The notes beneath the pieces were generated by a model. The model did no database searches. It was not told where the DNA came from and saw only the letters and a program-made list of their open reading frames with translations. DNA of 64,000 nucleotides, taken from assembly GCF_030580915.1 (NCBI RefSeq), contig NZ_JAUQTA010000001.1:682001-746000 (forward strand), in the 5' to 3' direction. Positions 39,958 through 47,879 of this stretch are shown piece by piece. The stretch's first letter is position 1, and the number at the start of each line of letters is the position of its first letter. Position numbers and translations under genes: made by a program. This DNA is from Nocardioides jiangxiensis. Its GTDB lineage: Bacteria; Actinomycetota; Actinomycetes; Propionibacteriales; Nocardioidaceae.

Positions 39958-41079
39958 TCAGCGGCGCGCGAAGAGCCGGCGGACGCGACCGGGGGCCGGA
40001 TCCGGAGCGGGCGCCGCCTCGACAGCCGCCGCGCGGCGCACGCGGAGCTCGGCCGCCCGCTCCGAGAGGATCGAGGCCAGGGCGTTCGTGGCGGCCGCGA
40101 AGACCTCCTGCTCGGTCACCTCGAAGCCAGCGTCGGTGAAGGAGGACGGCACCGGGTCGAGGTCGGTGAGGTCGCCGGTCACCGGGTGTCCGGCCGCGCG
40201 GATGGCAGCCGAGTACCGCGTCGAGAGGTCGCGGACCCAGTCGGCGTACTCCGAGGGGATCCGGATCCGGTCACCGTTCTGCGGGCCGAGGACCTTGACG
40301 GCGAACCAGCGCTTGCCGACCTCGCCGTAGACGTCACGGCGGCGGTCGGCCTCGGGCAGGCGGTAGTTGACCCGTCGCAGCACCTCGGCCTGCACCCGAC
40401 CGATGCCGCGGTTGCGCGCCGGCAGGCTGCGGTCGAGGCGGGTCCAGTCGACGCCCAGCACCTCGCAGAAGCGGTGCAGGAGGATCTCCGGGTCGGCACC
40501 CGGCGGCGGGACCGTGACGACGTGGATCCGCTCGGCCGGGACGTGGCGCGCCCAGCGCTCGAGGATCGCGGCGACGTCGGTGCTGCGCCAGTACTTGCTG
40601 GGGACGTCGCCCTCGCAGGCCTTCATCGCGTCGAGGTAGTCGTCCCACGCGATGTAGCCACCGGACTGGATCAGCTGCTGCCACGCCGACGGGATCTGCC
40701 GACCCAGGTCGCGTAGCGTCACGACGAGGTGCACCTCGCGGCCCGTGCAGGCAGCCAGCAGCCGCTCGATCTGGCCGTCGGGTGCCGGGGCGAAGGACTC
40801 CTCGGTGATGAGGGCGCGGGTCCCGGGGGCCTCGGCGAGCTGCTGCGGGAGGCGGTCTAGCGCCCCGGCGACACCCGGCGGGTCGACGTCGGGCTGGTAG
40901 CGGTCGCGCGCCCGCAGCATCAGGTGGAAGGTCGCACGCTTCGAACCCGGGACCATGTCGAGGCCCTGGGCAGTGAGCTCCTCGACGTTCTGCCAGAAGA
41001 TGCTCTGAAGGTACGACGTGCCGGTCTTCTGGAGGCCGATGTGGATGTACAGGGGCCGCTCACCGGTCATGGCGGTCAT
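39958..41079 (-). CDS. sulfotransferase-like protein (first of two)
   Basis: 373 residues. The N-terminal P-loop-like motif I-G-L-Q-K-T-G-T-S-Y-L-Q (about 14-25) is the PAPS 5'-phosphosulfate site of sulfotransferases. V-T-L-R-D-L-G-R-Q-I-P-S-A-W resembles the 3'-phosphate site (R and S). The C-terminus is a basic, Ala-rich helical tail. Probably cytoplasmic, transferring sulfate to a glycan or lipid acceptor. It begins 1 bp after the next sulfotransferase gene, in the same operon. The two share about the same layout and likely arose by duplication. Confidence 0.78.
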   Translation of the reverse strand: MTAMTGERPLYIHIGLQKTGTSYLQSIFWQNVEELTAQGLDMVPGSKRATFHLMLRARDRYQPDVDPPGVAGALDRLPQQLAEAPGTRALITEESFAPAPDGQIERLLAACTGREVHLVVTLRDLGRQIPSAWQQLIQSGGYIAWDDYLDAMKACEGDVPSKYWRSTDVAAILERWARHVPAERIHVVTVPPPGADPEILLHRFCEVLGVDWTRLDRSLPARNRGIGRVQAEVLRRVNYRLPEADRRRDVYGEVGKRWFAVKVLGPQNGDRIRIPSEYADWVRDLSTRYSAAIRAAGHPVTGDLTDLDPVPSSFTDAGFEVTEQEVFAAATNALASILSERAAELRVRRAAAVEAAPAPDPAPGRVRRLFARR

Positions 41080-41080
41080 C

Positions 41081-42187
41081 CTAGTCAGCGCGGCGGGACC
41101 GGATCCGCCCGAGGACGGTCCGGCGCGTCGGGGCCGCGGTGTCCCTCTCCCCTGCCTCCCGGCGCAGCCGGGTGTTCTCGCGCCGGATCTCGCGCATGTC
41201 GGTGAGCAGGCGGCGGGCGGTGTCGAGGGCGACCTCGCGGATCTCGTCGTCCGTCACCGACGAGGGGTCGCGGCCCGGAACCTCGGCCGGCACACGGAGC
41301 CGCTCGACGTCTCCACGGATGTCGAAGCCCGTGCCTGCCAGCCAGTCGACCGCGTCGTCCGCGATGGCGCGCAGCTCCTCGATCCGCTCGTCGGAGGGCC
41401 GGGGGCGCTCGCCTGCTCGGGGCACGAGCACCCGGTGCGAGAGGTAGCCACGGAGCCAGACGCCACGGTCCAGCGCGTTGTCGAAGTCGGCGAGCCCGCT
41501 CGCGAAGCGCCGCATGAACTCGGCCTCGACCACGGAGAGCGAGCTGTTCTCACGGGCCCGCTCGAGGTCGAACTCCTCGGCTCCCTCGATCCCGAGGATC
41601 GCCGCGAACTCGGTCCACAGCGCGTCACGCGGTGCCGATGCGTCCGGGAGCACGAGCACGTGGACGCGCTCCGCCGGGATCGCGCTGGACCAGCGCTCGA
41701 GCACCTTGCGCAGGTCGAGCGTCCGCCACGTCCACTCCTCGTAGCCGCGGCCGGGCTCCGGGAACTCGTCGAGCGCCAGGTCGAACCAGCCGTGCTTGAC
41801 GTACTCCTGCCAGTACGACGCCACGACCGTCAGCACGTCGCGCGCCGTGACGACCAGGTGCACCTCGCACCCGAGCGCCGCAACGGCCTGCGCCGCCTGC
41901 GCCTCGGTGGCGGCGCCGAAGAACTCGTGGCTGATGACGGCGGGACCCGGGTGCGCACGCACCTCGTCGACCAGGCGCTGCCAGGAGGTCTGTGCCGCGG
42001 GCGCCCGGTCGCCGATGCGGCCGTGCTCGCGGACCACCAGCGTGGCCCACATGTGGTCGCGCGCGCTGTTCCCGGGCAGCAGGATGCCCTGCTCCGCCAG
42101 CGCCGGCTTGTTGTCCCAGAGCACCGACTGGAGGTAGGTCGTGCCGGTCTTGGGCAGACCGACGTGGAGGTAGACCCGCGACGCCAC
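41081..42187 (-). CDS. sulfotransferase-like protein (second of two)
   Basis: 368 residues. PAPS motif V-G-L-P-K-T-G-T-T-Y-L-Q at about 9-20, 3'-phosphate-type segment V-T-A-R-D-V-L-T-V-V-A-S-Y-W, and the central W-x-x-x-I-P-A-E-R-V-H-V-L shared with the neighbouring paralogue. A charged coiled-coil-like stretch (R-E-I-R-R-E-N-T-R-L-R-R-E) closes the protein. The gene starts 3 bp downstream of the DUF6752 gene. The acceptor is unknown. Confidence 0.8.
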   Translation of the reverse strand: MASRVYLHVGLPKTGTTYLQSVLWDNKPALAEQGILLPGNSARDHMWATLVVREHGRIGDRAPAAQTSWQRLVDEVRAHPGPAVISHEFFGAATEAQAAQAVAALGCEVHLVVTARDVLTVVASYWQEYVKHGWFDLALDEFPEPGRGYEEWTWRTLDLRKVLERWSSAIPAERVHVLVLPDASAPRDALWTEFAAILGIEGAEEFDLERARENSSLSVVEAEFMRRFASGLADFDNALDRGVWLRGYLSHRVLVPRAGERPRPSDERIEELRAIADDAVDWLAGTGFDIRGDVERLRVPAEVPGRDPSSVTDDEIREVALDTARRLLTDMREIRRENTRLRREAGERDTAAPTRRTVLGRIRSRRAD

Positions 42188-42190
42188 GGG

Positions 42191-42403
42191 TCAGAGGCTG
42201 TTCTGGTACTTGGCGAGAAGCTCGGTCAGGCGCTCCTCGTCGCGCTGCTCGACCGGCAGGAGGAGCTCGCTGACCACGTCGGTCAGCTCGGCCAGGCGCA
42301 GGTTGAGCCGGCGGCACTCCTGCACCTCCTCCTCGAGGACACGCACACGGCGACGCAGGTCCACGACGGCCATGCCGCTCACCTTGCTCCGGAGGTTGCT
42401 CAT
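42191..42403 (-). CDS. DUF6752-type small coiled-coil protein
   Basis: 70 residues, a short head followed by one long heptad-rich helix (L-R-R-R-V-R-V-L-E-E-E-V, then L-R-L-A-E-L-T-D-V-V-S-E-L-L). Such proteins occur with sulfotransferase and glycosyltransferase genes in Nocardioides-like genomes, to my recollection under DUF6752. The ATG at 42403 overlaps the stop of the LicD gene (ATGA); an ATG 9 bp earlier is equally in frame. A scaffold or oligomerising partner for its neighbours is plausible but unproven. Confidence 0.65.
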   Translation of the reverse strand: MSNLRSKVSGMAVVDLRRRVRVLEEEVQECRRLNLRLAELTDVVSELLLPVEQRDEERLTELLAKYQNSL

Positions 42404-43938
42404 CGATGCCATTGGACCACCATTCGACAGATCTGGGCGGCGGACGCCGCTCCGTTCTTGCTCCTCGCCGGGAACTGCTCCCGGCTCACGACCGTGCCAC
42501 CGCTCTCCGCGATCTCGCTCGCCACGACGTCGGCGTGCAACGCCCGGCCGCGGAGTGCCTCGCCGGCCTTGCCGTCGGGGTCCACCGCGAGGAACTGCAG
42601 GTAGAGCCGTCCCCCGTCGCGCGTCATCATGTCGGCTGCGCGCCACAGCGACTCGCGTCCCTTGAGGTGCATCGACTCGATCATGTGCCGGCACAGGAGC
42701 GCACGCGGAGCAGGCGAGCGAGCGATCAGCGCCGCGGTGCTGAGGGCCGACCGGAGCTCGAGCGGGTTGAAGAAGAGGAAGCTGGCAGGGGTGCCGGCGG
42801 CTGCCTGCGCCTCCGCCACGGCGGCGTACGCACCCCGGACGAAGTCGAGGCCCGTGGCGCGGATGCCGCGGCCGGCGAACCACGCGACGTCCGTGCCGTA
42901 GCCACAGCCGAGGTCGACGACGTGCGCGACGCCGGGCTCCGACTCGGCGAGCCAGGATGCGGCGTCGCTGGGCGCCTTGGGGAGGGCACGCCGGCCCGAG
43001 TAGTAGCGGTCCCACACGTTGCGACCGTCGCGGGTGCCGCGGAACCACGCGTTGAAGCGCCGGTGGGTCGACGTGGGCGTCGGGAAGTGGAAGGCAGGGT
43101 CCGGAACCCGCCAGCCGGCACCGTAGGTCGCGGTCAGGAAGCGGTCCGTGTCGGCGGGCGCCGCGAACTCCCAGCCCTCGAGGGTCGTGGTGCCGAGCGG
43201 CGTGATCCACTCCTGCTTGAACGGCGTGCGGATCTCGCCCATGAGGTGCAGCTTGCCGTCGAGCATGAACCCGCCGAACACGTCGAGGCCGCGCACGGAG
43301 CCGTCGGACTCGACGACGTCGACCTTGAACGCCGCCCCCGAGTACCGGGTGACCGGGTAGCCGCGCTCCATGATCTCGCGCTGCAGCCGGAACGACTCCC
43401 GCATCACGTCCACCGGGTGCGACCAGCGGGAGACGTAACCGAGGTCGGCGTCGCTGTCGTGGCCGATGAGCTGGCCGTTGCGCACCGCGCCGAGCAGCGT
43501 GCCGTAGGCCAGGAAGGCGTCGATGTCGAGGTCGTGCAGCACGGAGAGGACGTCGTCGATGGCACGCATGAGCGGCGCGACGTGCTCGGCCGACCGCGTG
43601 TCGAAGGTCTGCACGCGCCGCATCGACTTGTCGAGCGCGATCGGGTGGCCCTCGGGCGTCTCGATCCGGATCGGGCCGTCGTCGACCCCGCCGAGCACGA
43701 CCTCCTGGTCGAAGACGTCCTCGCCCGTCGCGTGCACCCGCAGCGTGATCCGGCTGCGTCCCTTGAGCAGCGGGACGAGCGTCGCGGGCCACGGCATGCG
43801 CCAGGCGTCCCCCTCGGCCGCTGCGTCGCGGTGCAGCCAGTAGGAGAAGATCCTGCGGTCGTCGACGAGCAGGTCGAGGATCGCCTCCGCCTTCGAGCGA
43901 GCCACGATGCCACTGTCATCAACGCGGACGACGGTCAC
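42400..43938 (-). CDS. LicD-like nucleotidyltransferase-methyltransferase fusion
   Basis: 512 residues from GTG 43938 (a GAGGCGG-like site upstream). Residues about 120-300 match LicD/FKRP-type phosphotransferases: Y-G-T-L-L-G-A-V-R-N-G at 145-155 and H-D-S-D-A-D at 160-165, the metal-binding Asp set that is usually D-D-D-x-D. Residues about 335-480 are a class I methyltransferase with V-V-D-L-G-C-G-Y-G at 340-348 and G-L-D-F-V. LicD enzymes attach phosphocholine or similar groups to surface glycans. First gene of the operon with DUF6752 and both sulfotransferases. Confidence 0.75.
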   Translation of the reverse strand: MTVVRVDDSGIVARSKAEAILDLLVDDRRIFSYWLHRDAAAEGDAWRMPWPATLVPLLKGRSRITLRVHATGEDVFDQEVVLGGVDDGPIRIETPEGHPIALDKSMRRVQTFDTRSAEHVAPLMRAIDDVLSVLHDLDIDAFLAYGTLLGAVRNGQLIGHDSDADLGYVSRWSHPVDVMRESFRLQREIMERGYPVTRYSGAAFKVDVVESDGSVRGLDVFGGFMLDGKLHLMGEIRTPFKQEWITPLGTTTLEGWEFAAPADTDRFLTATYGAGWRVPDPAFHFPTPTSTHRRFNAWFRGTRDGRNVWDRYYSGRRALPKAPSDAASWLAESEPGVAHVVDLGCGYGTDVAWFAGRGIRATGLDFVRGAYAAVAEAQAAAGTPASFLFFNPLELRSALSTAALIARSPAPRALLCRHMIESMHLKGRESLWRAADMMTRDGGRLYLQFLAVDPDGKAGEALRGRALHADVVASEIAESGGTVVSREQFPARSKNGAASAAQICRMVVQWHR

Positions 43939-44069
43939 CGATGACCGCCTCGACCTGCCACTCAAACGCCCGGCTCCTGACTCTGGGCGGCCCGCCGCAG
44001 ACGCCGGGCCGTGCCCGCATGATAGCCAGCGCAACGCGCGTCCTCGCACCGTTGGACACTTCGGCGACC

Positions 44070-44075
44070 TACGAT
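44070..44075 (+). promoter_or_regulatory. -10 element of the EEP-AP fusion gene (leaderless)
   Basis: TACGAT ends 6 bp before the GTG at 44082; no Shine-Dalgarno. Confidence 0.5.
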
Positions 44076-44081
44076 TCCCGT

Positions 44082-46031
44082 GTGACTGGAGTGAATCTCG
44101 GGACAGCTGGCCGAGGCCTCGGCCGCCGCGCGGCCGTGGTCCTGGCCTGCGCCGCCGCACTGGTCCTCGTGCTGGCGGGCCTCCTCGCCCTCCGCACGGG
44201 CACGCCCGGGGCTGCAACGCCTCCGGACCACGCGGTCAAGGCGGGCGACTCCGTCTACGCCCTGGGTGCGACCAGGTGGCGGATGGCGACCTTCAACGTG
44301 CTCGGCTCGGGCCACACCGACGGGCCGGGCGCCGACACCCCGGGCTATCCCGACGCCATGACCCGGATGGGCAACACCGTCACGATCATCGGCCGCGAGC
44401 ACCTCAGCGTCGTCGGCTTCCAGGAGATGCGCCTGGACCAGTACGACGAGTTCAACCGCCTGACCGGCACCGGCTGGGACGTCTGGCCGGACCGACCGAC
44501 GAACACGACCGTCTTCGCGCAGCGGCACATCGCCAACTCCCTCGCCTGGCGCACGAACACCTGGACCGCCATCCGCAAGGACGTGCAGCAGCAGCGGTAC
44601 ATCAATGACGACTCGACCGTGAACTACCCGGTGGTGTGGCTGCGCAACAACGTCACCGGCCAGGTCGTCATCGTGGCCAACTTCCACAACGTCTCGGACA
44701 AGTTCGACAGCCAGATCACGGGCGGCGCCGAGGCCCGCCGCAAGGAGGAGCTCGCAGCCGAGGTCAAGCTGGCCAACGACCTCCACGCCGCGCACCCGGA
44801 CACCCCGATCCTCTTCACGGGCGACTTCAACGAGCGTGAGGAGACCTTCTGCACGCTCGTGGGCCAGACCCAGCTCCGTGCCGCCAACGGCGGCGTCGCG
44901 GGTCGCTCGAGCTGCCGTCCGCCCGCGGACCCGCTCCCGGTGGACTGGATCTTCGGTACCGCCCCCGCCACGTTCAGCGGGTGGACCCGGCTCCGCGACG
45001 ACCTGGTGAAGCAGACCACCGACCACCCCGTCGTGATGTCGGACGTCTGGGTGCCTCCCGCCCGCGCCGTGACCCAGCCGATCGACCACGTGGTGCTGCT
45101 CTCTCTCGAGGGCGTCCGCTCGCGGACCATCGCCCAGCTCGGGGCGAGCGCCACGGGCTTCCAGCGGCTCCGGAAGTACGCCGCGTCGACCCTCAACGCG
45201 CGCACGGTCGAGCGGGCGGTGAGCATCAGCAACGTGACCTCGATGCTCACCGGCAAGCCGGTGAAGCCCTCGATCAGCGGCCACGGCGTCGTGGACAGCA
45301 CCACGGCGACGACGGTCCACCAGACGGCCGGTCGCTACGTCACCAGCCTGATGTCCCTGGTCCACGACCGCGGGATGAGCACGGCCCTCTTCACCAGCGA
45401 CCCCCGGGCCGCCATCCTGGACCGCTCCTGGAACGCCACCTACGGCGCGCCCGACACGACGTGGACCGACAACGGCCGCGACAAGATCAGCGCGTTCCAC
45501 TCCATCCCGAAGCCCGCGGACCTCTCCCGGGCCCTCTACCGGAACCTCTCCGGCACCCCGGCGACCTTCACCTACGCCCAGCTCGCTGCGGCCGACGACG
45601 TGGGTCACCGGTACGGCTTCGAGTCGCAGCAGTACGCCGACGCCGTGGTGCGCGTGGCGAAGCAGGTCGACGCCGTCATCGACGTGGTCCGCAGCAACCC
45701 GGTCCTGCGGGACCGCACGCTCCTGGTCGTGGCCGGAGAGCACGGCGGCTACCACAAGCAGCACACCCGCACCGACCTGCTCCCGGACGTGCAGGTTCCC
45801 CTGTACGTCTACGGTCCGGGCGTGCCCGGCGGCGTGGGCCTCTACTCCCTCAACCCGGACTACCAGGACCCGGGCGGTGACCTCTCGGGCTACCACGGTC
45901 CACAGCCGCTGCGCCCGTCCCTCGTGGCCAACCTGGTGACCGCCGTCCTGGGCCTCCCGGCGATCCCCGGCAGCACGATGAACACGCAGCAGAACTTCAA
46001 CGTGTTCAGCGCACCGTCGACGACCCCCTGA
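44082..46031 (+). CDS. membrane-anchored EEP phosphodiesterase / alkaline-phosphatase-like fusion
   Basis: 649 residues. A single N-terminal transmembrane segment (about 15-37) would place the rest outside. Residues about 65-325 are an endonuclease/exonuclease/phosphatase domain: F-N-V-L, F-Q-E-M-R (Glu115), F-H-N (His202), T-G-D-F-N-E (Asp248, Asn250), T-D-H-P-V (Asp314, His315). Residues about 325-640 resemble the alkaline phosphatase/phosphodiesterase superfamily: L-S-L-E-G-V-R, D-D-V-G-H-R-Y-G (525-532) and G-E-H-G-G (572-576). At the first and last sites Glu replaces the usual metal-binding Asp. The gene is divergent from the LicD operon, 143 bp apart. Substrate could be a phosphodiester in an envelope polymer or extracellular nucleic acid. 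Confidence 0.75.
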   Translation: MTGVNLGTAGRGLGRRAAVVLACAAALVLVLAGLLALRTGTPGAATPPDHAVKAGDSVYALGATRWRMATFNVLGSGHTDGPGADTPGYPDAMTRMGNTVTIIGREHLSVVGFQEMRLDQYDEFNRLTGTGWDVWPDRPTNTTVFAQRHIANSLAWRTNTWTAIRKDVQQQRYINDDSTVNYPVVWLRNNVTGQVVIVANFHNVSDKFDSQITGGAEARRKEELAAEVKLANDLHAAHPDTPILFTGDFNEREETFCTLVGQTQLRAANGGVAGRSSCRPPADPLPVDWIFGTAPATFSGWTRLRDDLVKQTTDHPVVMSDVWVPPARAVTQPIDHVVLLSLEGVRSRTIAQLGASATGFQRLRKYAASTLNARTVERAVSISNVTSMLTGKPVKPSISGHGVVDSTTATTVHQTAGRYVTSLMSLVHDRGMSTALFTSDPRAAILDRSWNATYGAPDTTWTDNGRDKISAFHSIPKPADLSRALYRNLSGTPATFTYAQLAAADDVGHRYGFESQQYADAVVRVAKQVDAVIDVVRSNPVLRDRTLLVVAGEHGGYHKQHTRTDLLPDVQVPLYVYGPGVPGGVGLYSLNPDYQDPGGDLSGYHGPQPLRPSLVANLVTAVLGLPAIPGSTMNTQQNFNVFSAPSTTP

Positions 46032-46036
46032 CCCAG

Positions 46037-46042
46037 TACGGT
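46037..46042 (+). promoter_or_regulatory. -10 element of the MgtE_N/CBS gene (leaderless)
   Basis: TACGGT ends 8 bp before the GTG at 46051, only 6 bp after the previous stop codon. Confidence 0.4.
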
Positions 46043-46050
46043 TGGCTGAC

Positions 46051-47304
46051 GTGAGCACCTCGCCCTCTCGCGTCTTCGTCGCCCGCCTCGCCGGGCTGCC
46101 GATCTTCGACCCCCTGGGCGACCAGGTGGGCAAGGTCCGCGACGTCGTGGTGACACTGCGCGCCGACGGCCGCCAGCCGCGTGTCCTGGGCCTGGTCGTC
46201 GAGGTGCTCGGCCGCAAGCGGGTCTTCGTGCCGATGACCCGCGTGACCAGCGTGGACAGCGGCCAGGTGCACACCACCGGGCTGGTCAACATGCGCCGGT
46301 TCGAGCAGCGCGGCTCCGAGACCCTCGTGGTCGGCGAGATGCTGGACCGCCACGTCACGGTCCGCGGGAGTGACATCGCCGGCACCGTCTACGACGTCGC
46401 CATGGAGCAGGGCCGCACCCGCGACTGGGTGCTCTCCCGCGTCGCCATCCAGGAGGCCGGCAAGGGACTGCGCCGACGCGGCCAGAGCCACGTCCTCGAG
46501 TGGGACGAGGTGGTGGGCCTGGCCCACGCCCACGCCACCCAGGGCGCCACGCACCTGCTCGCCTCGCTGAGCGAGATGCGGCCTGCCGACGCCGCCAACA
46601 TCATCCACGACCTGCCGCCCGAGCGGCGTACGGCCGTGGTCGCCGGCATGGACGACGAGCGCCTCGCCGACGTCCTGGAGGAGCTCCCGGAGGAGGACCA
46701 GGTCGAGATCCTCGAGCGCCTCGACTCCGAGCGCGCTGCCGACGTCCTCGAGGAGATGTCGCCCGACGACGCCGCCGACCTGATCGCCGACCTCTCTCCC
46801 GAGACGGCCGCGACGCTGCTCGAGCTGATGGAGCCCGAGGAGGCGGAGGACGTCCGGCGCCTGCTGTCCTACGGCGAGGAGACCGCGGGCGGCATGATGA
46901 CCGTCGAGCCCGTCATCCTCGGCCCGGACGCCACCATCGCCGACGCGCTGGCCCGGGTCCGCAACCCCGAGCTCACCCCGTCCCTCGCCTCCCTCGTCTA
47001 CGTCTGCCGTGCTCCCCTCGAGCCGCCGACGGGCCGCCTGATCGGCGTCGCGCACATCCAGCGCCTGCTCCGCGAGCCCCCGTCGACCCTCGTCGCCGCC
47101 GCGCTCGACGACTCGCTCGACCCGCTGCGCGTCGACGCCTCGATCCAGGACGTCGCCGCCCACCTCGCGACGTACAACCTGGTGGCCGCGCCCGTCGTCG
47201 ACGACGAGGGGCGGCTCCTCGGTGCCGTCACCGTCGACGACCTCCTCGACCACATGCTCCCGTCCGGCTGGCGCGACCAGAGCGACGCGGGAGGTCGCGG
47301 ATGA
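46051..47304 (+). CDS. PRC-barrel / MgtE N-terminal / CBS domain protein (no channel domain)
   Basis: 417 residues, soluble. A PRC-barrel-like N-terminus (G-L-P-I-F-D-P-L-G-D-Q-V-G-K) is followed by the superhelical MgtE_N domain (D-A-A-N-I-I-H-D-L, L-E-E-L-P-E-E-D, M-S-P-D-D-A-A-D-L-I) and a CBS pair ending in V-V-D-D-E-G-R-L-L-G-A-V-T-V-D-D. The membrane channel of true MgtE is absent, so it is probably a regulatory or magnesium-sensing protein. It is linked by ATGA to the DUF1003 gene, an order conserved in mycobacteria. Confidence 0.88.
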   Translation: MSTSPSRVFVARLAGLPIFDPLGDQVGKVRDVVVTLRADGRQPRVLGLVVEVLGRKRVFVPMTRVTSVDSGQVHTTGLVNMRRFEQRGSETLVVGEMLDRHVTVRGSDIAGTVYDVAMEQGRTRDWVLSRVAIQEAGKGLRRRGQSHVLEWDEVVGLAHAHATQGATHLLASLSEMRPADAANIIHDLPPERRTAVVAGMDDERLADVLEELPEEDQVEILERLDSERAADVLEEMSPDDAADLIADLSPETAATLLELMEPEEAEDVRRLLSYGEETAGGMMTVEPVILGPDATIADALARVRNPELTPSLASLVYVCRAPLEPPTGRLIGVAHIQRLLREPPSTLVAAALDDSLDPLRVDASIQDVAAHLATYNLVAAPVVDDEGRLLGAVTVDDLLDHMLPSGWRDQSDAGGRG

Positions 47305-47834
47305 GCACGACCCAGAAGCGGCTCGACCTCCCGCGCGAGAAGCGCCGCGCGCTGCGTGCCTCGATGCTGAGCACCGAGGACTTCGGCGTCTTCGCCGAGA
47401 AGTTCGCGCGCTTCATGGGCACCGCCAAGTTCCTGATCTGGATGACCGTCTTCGTCGTCATCTGGCTGGGCTGGAACACGATGGCGCCGGAGAAGCTCCG
47501 CTTCGACCCCTACTCGTTCACCTTCCTCACCCTGATCCTCAGCCTCCAGGCGTCCTACGCCGCTCCCCTGATCCTGCTCGCGCAGAACCGCCAGGAGCAG
47601 CGCGACAAGGTGATCGCGGAGCAGGACCGGCAGGCCAACGCGCGCGCCCACGCCGACATGGAGTTCCTCGCCCGCGAGGTCGCCTCCCTGCGCATGTCCG
47701 TGGGCGAGGTCGCCACCCGTGACTTCCTTCGGGGCGAGCTCCGCTCCTTCCGCGAGGACCTCGTCGAGGGACTGGCCGACCACCTCGCCGACCGACCCGA
47801 GGCCGGCGACGAGGATCACCCTGCCAACCGCTGA
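47301..47834 (+). CDS. DUF1003 domain membrane protein
   Basis: 177 residues. Two close hydrophobic helices (about 42-60 and 70-92) within the DUF1003 core: F-L-I-W-M-T-V-F-V-V-I-W-L-G-W-N, D-P-Y-S-F-T-F-L-T-L-I-L-S-L-Q-A, then Q-N-R-Q-E-Q-R-D-K. A coiled-coil-like charged tail follows. ATG overlaps the stop of the CBS protein gene. Function unknown; the pairing suggests a membrane partner of the cytosolic CBS protein. Confidence 0.9.
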   Translation: MSTTQKRLDLPREKRRALRASMLSTEDFGVFAEKFARFMGTAKFLIWMTVFVVIWLGWNTMAPEKLRFDPYSFTFLTLILSLQASYAAPLILLAQNRQEQRDKVIAEQDRQANARAHADMEFLAREVASLRMSVGEVATRDFLRGELRSFREDLVEGLADHLADRPEAGDEDHPANR

Positions 47835-47865
47835 TCCTCGCGTCGGAACCGCACCGGTGACCACG

Positions 47866-47871
47866 TACCCT
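47866..47871 (+). promoter_or_regulatory. -10 element of mrp (leaderless)
   Basis: TACCCT ends 8 bp before the ATG at 47880. Confidence 0.4.
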
Positions 47872-47879
47872 TGGACACC

